Assembly: GCA_034429475.1 (NCBI GenBank)
Contig: DAOUGD010000327.1
Coordinates: forward strand, 1-9,814
Source: JAKQHY01 sp034429475
Lineage (GTDB): Bacteria > Chloroflexota > Anaerolineae > B4-G1 > SLSP01
Direction: 5' to 3'
Length of the DNA: 9,814 bases
Positions within the stretch are counted from its first letter, which is position 1. Every line of letters begins with the position of its first letter. The notes below the pieces were generated by a model. The model ran no database searches, was not told the origin of the DNA, and saw only the letters and a list, made by a program, of their open reading frames with translations. The translations under genes and the position numbers were made by a program. Positions 8,901 through 9,814 of this stretch are shown here, one piece after another.

Positions 8901-9432
8901 GCACCCGGTCGAGTGCGGCCAGGTAGGCTTGTTCGTCGAAGCCATAGCGGCGAGCCTGTTGTCGGAAAGTTTCATAGTCCGGTGTTTCATTCTCAAACAG
9001 AAATTGCCCCAAGAAGATGTTGCCCACGTGCTTTTCCCCAAGCATGATAGGCGTTGCAATCTCCCACATATTGTTCTTGCACCGATACTGTTTGAAGGCG
9101 CCGGCCGGGATATTGCGGCTGAGTTCAAGATCGCTTTCGCGGCACAACCGGCAAGATTCAGCATGAACGCGGTGAAATTGGGTGCAAATATCCTGCCAGC
9201 CGGTTCCCACCAACACCCTGCCATGCAGATCGAGGATGCCAATGCCAATGTGGGTCAACCGGTAAAATTCGTCCATCAACTGCTGAAGCTCTTCACTATC
9301 AATGATGTCAGCAAGCTCCAACGCGCTCATAGTTGACTCGGGGGCCAAGGGGGTCTCAAGTTCCTGCCAGGCGTGTAGCGCGCTTTCTCCTGGCGCTGCT
9401 CTTTGGGCTGTGGTCTTATCTCTATCCTTCAT
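5971..9432 (-). CDS. Cytoplasmic hybrid sensor histidine kinase: PocR-GAF-PAS-PAS-PAS-HisKA-HATPase-REC
   Basis: A 1153-residue signalling protein with no membrane segment or signal peptide, so it senses internal cues. A PocR sensory domain spans about 36-205, with Cys83, Cys94, Cys97 and Cys118 and the family-like stretches CTQFHR and GNIFLGQFLFE. A GAF domain follows (about 230-385), then three PAS domains (about 400-518, 528-645 and 661-765). They are joined by short charged helices of the ERKRAEEELR kind. The HisKA domain has phospho-acceptor His791 in IAHDFNN, the NtrB-like subclass. The ATPase has an N box at 899-906, DAGSG at 947-951, FEPFF at 961-965 and GQGTGLGL at 971-978. A CxxC pair (929-932) sits between the N box and DAGSG. 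The C-terminal receiver has Glu1038/Asp1039, Asp1084 and Lys1134, so all key residues are present. AGAGG-type Shine-Dalgarno sequence 7 nt before the ATG supports the start. PocR is proposed to bind small organic ligands; the ligand here is unknown. No response regulator lies in the window. Confidence 0.93.
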   Translation of the reverse strand: MKDRDKTTAQRAAPGESALHAWQELETPLAPESTMSALELADIIDSEELQQLMDEFYRLTHIGIGILDLHGRVLVGTGWQDICTQFHRVHAESCRLCRESDLELSRNIPAGAFKQYRCKNNMWEIATPIMLGEKHVGNIFLGQFLFENETPDYETFRQQARRYGFDEQAYLAALDRVPRWSHETVNAAMSFYATLAGIIGNLSYSNVKFASVLEERKRAEDRLRQSERYKTIQNQIANIFLTIPDEEMYGQVLAIVLQVLESKFGVFGFIGESGDLVVPSMTRGIWNECQVSDKSIVFPQNTWGKSLWGRAIREKRALYSDGPFHTPEGHVPVDHFLTAPVVFGNETIGLISVANNERGYTQEDKQLLEAITDYISPILNARLQRDRQEQERKRAERELQHSNELLRAIIEAAPTAIIGLDLEGRVHTVWNPAAEKMLGWSAQEIMGQFLPSVSVDKVEEFRRFREWIRSGKTLDGVEVRRRRRDGSPIDYSIYASPLHDAEGQISGNVAVLVDTTDRKRAEEELRISEGRYRMAQAMGHVGNWEYNLQTTEFWGSDEAKRIYGFDPQQSNFSTDEVENCIPERERVHQALVDLIEKGKPYNLEFEIHPHDSTRPRIIASIAELKRDDHGNPLKVVGVIQDITERKQAEKERESLTAQIREQARELQQILATVPEGVLLLDTAGKLVQANPVAEKDLVVLAGVSVGDVITRLGDRSLAELLTSPLTKGLWHEIKADQRIFEAIARPMGNASTLEYWVLVINEVTQARGIRAQLQQQERMAAVGQLAAGIAHDFNNIMAVITLYAQMTARLEGLPAHVQERMTIIHQQAQHATRLIQQILDFSRKSVLERHPLDLLPLLKEQCKLLERTLPENIEISLEHQPAEYIVNADLTRIQQVIMNLAVNARDAMPKGGKLHIALSRTTRADEIRCVTCGEVSGGEWGRITVTDAGSGIPPDVLPYIFEPFFTTKAPGQGTGLGLSQVYGIVKQHEGHIDVTTKVREGTTFSVYLPILPASQPELPTQENPTLIQGRAETLLIVEDNAPLRKALVDTLESLNYQVREAVNGQEALAILQQSASEIALVVSDLVMPEMGGQALFHAMRQRGLTLPLILLSGHPMEKELQNLQAQGVVGWMSKPPDMEQLSRMLARVLRGKT

Positions 9433-9439
9433 TGCGGCT

Positions 9440-9445
9440 CTCCTC
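9440..9445 (-). promoter_or_regulatory. Ribosome-binding site of the hybrid kinase
   Basis: GAGGAG on the minus strand ends 7 nt before the ATG at 9432, close to ideal. It supports this start over the internal Met35 just ahead of the PocR domain. Confidence 0.7.
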
Positions 9446-9456
9446 TATCCCTACAT

Positions 9457-9472
9457 CCCAGACTGTTCTGGG
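9457..9472 (-). promoter_or_regulatory. Perfect small hairpin just upstream of the kinase ribosome-binding site
   Basis: The minus strand reads CCCAGA, the loop ACAG, then TCTGGG: a 6-bp perfect stem with a 4-nt loop ending 11 nt before GAGGAG. It lacks a U-run and so is not a terminator. It could shape the leader or bind a protein; this is inference. Confidence 0.35.
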
Positions 9473-9532
9473 TGGGGAGTGGGTAAGCAGTCAGTGAGGG
9501 CAGCGGCTCAGCCAACCGGCCCTTAGGCCAAA

Positions 9533-9564
9533 TGGTTAACCAGTCATCACTTACCCCTTAACCA
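9533..9564. promoter_or_regulatory. Operator-like palindrome with an extra half-site
   Basis: TGGTTAACCA at 9533-9542 is a perfect 10-bp palindrome. Its half-site TTAACCA recurs at 9558-9564, 22 bp from the first (9536), about two helical turns and so on the same face of DNA. This spacing is typical of sites for dimeric regulators, but no regulator gene is in the window and a chance origin is possible. Confidence 0.3.
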
Positions 9565-9646
9565 CCACCCAGGCTGAATGTATTCCATAACACAGTTGAT
9601 GTTTGCCGTTTGGTGGAAGGATATGGTCATTGGAAGGGTTATATAA

Positions 9647-9655
9647 AGTATACCA
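9647..9655 (-). promoter_or_regulatory. Possible extended -10 promoter for the kinase
   Basis: The minus strand reads TGG followed by TATACT, an extended -10 motif (TGn plus five of six matches) in the most AT-rich part of the upstream region. There is no recognisable -35, which extended -10 promoters can tolerate. Transcription would begin near 9640. Confidence 0.4.
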
Positions 9656-9711
9656 TAGCCCTGCACACTTCATATAGGTGAGCCAGGACTGACTCTATTG
9701 AAAAACCACTA

Positions 9712-9814
9712 AGAACCTATCCGAAAATTATAGCAACGATGCGCCGCTAGGCCGACCCTTGCGGCTGAAGCCACTTTTGGGAAGGTGTTTTTTCGTGGGC
9801 GGGCGTAGCCCGCC
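9712..9814 (-). repeat. Right copy of the dispersed palindromic repeat, inverted relative to the left copy
   Basis: Read on the minus strand, this copy starts with the hairpin GGCGGGC-TAC-GCCCGCC and CACGAAAAAACACC and ends with AATTTTCGGATAGGTTCT (9712-9729), in the same order as 1-90. It is 13 bp longer, with most of the difference in the middle. A second small hairpin, GTGGCT-TC-AGCCGC (one G-U pair), is clear in this copy and only vestigial in the left one. Like the left copy it is cut by the window edge 7 nt past the axis of the outer palindrome. Confidence 0.75.

Larger units (their letters stand above)
9433..9711 (-). promoter_or_regulatory. Gene-free structured leader and promoter region of the kinase
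   Basis: No gene or RNA gene was recognised here. If transcription starts near 9640, the mRNA leader is about 208 nt, unusually long. Besides the hairpin at 9457-9472, GGGTAAG (9481-9487) and CTTACCC (9550-9556) can pair, enclosing about 60 nt. Within that, on the minus strand, AACC, GGCC, TAAG, GGCC and GGTT form a compact stem. The region also holds a 10-bp palindrome at 9533-9542. It matches no riboswitch class I know; a cis-acting RNA or operator role is possible but unproven. Confidence 0.35.

Noticed and set aside
1..9814. The inverted terminal repeats as ends of one 9.8-kb transposon or of a circular molecule
   Set aside because: There is no transposase or integrase, the cargo is ordinary metabolic and signalling genes, and the elements point outward across their own palindromic axis. 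The 16 of 17 direct match between the two ends follows from the hairpin being palindromic and is not evidence of circularity.

Overview
The window carries three large genes, all read on the minus strand (right to left). In transcription order they are a cytoplasmic multi-sensor hybrid histidine kinase (5971-9432), the large subunit of glutamate synthase (gltB, 1068-5807) and a short-chain dehydrogenase/reductase (105-923). Gaps of 163 bp and 144 bp separate them. Each gap holds plausible promoter and ribosome-binding signals, so the genes may be separate units rather than one tight operon. No tRNA, rRNA, CRISPR array or transposase gene was seen.

Organism: a free-living bacterium of moderate to high GC. 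The PocR-GAF-PAS-PAS-PAS-HisKA-HATPase-REC kinase architecture, the divergent GltB iron-sulphur motif and the dispersed HAKAQRRE-type intergenic repeat would fit Chloroflexota or a similar environmental phylum. This is an inference from style, not a demonstrated placement. The gltB region is clearly richer in GC than the kinase gene.

Layout: 1-90 is one copy of a dispersed repeat. 105-923 is the SDR gene. 924-1067 is a gap with a -10 box and the HAKAQRRE repeat. 1068-5807 is gltB. 5808-5970 is the gltB leader, with a promoter and an inverted repeat that could hide its Shine-Dalgarno sequence. 5971-9432 is the kinase. 9433-9711 is a long, structured leader and promoter region. 9712-9814 is a second copy of the dispersed repeat, inverted relative to the first.

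How they may work together: GltB makes glutamate from glutamine and 2-oxoglutarate, but its usual electron-donor partner GltD is not in the window. The kinase senses unknown small molecules and ends in a receiver domain, with no DNA-binding partner nearby. A link between kinase and gltB is suggested only by adjacency. The most unusual sequence structures are the matching inverted repeats at both window ends, each cut 7 nt past the centre of a palindrome, and the 9-bp anti-Shine-Dalgarno arm lying inside the predicted gltB promoter. I found no convincing new defence or mobile system.
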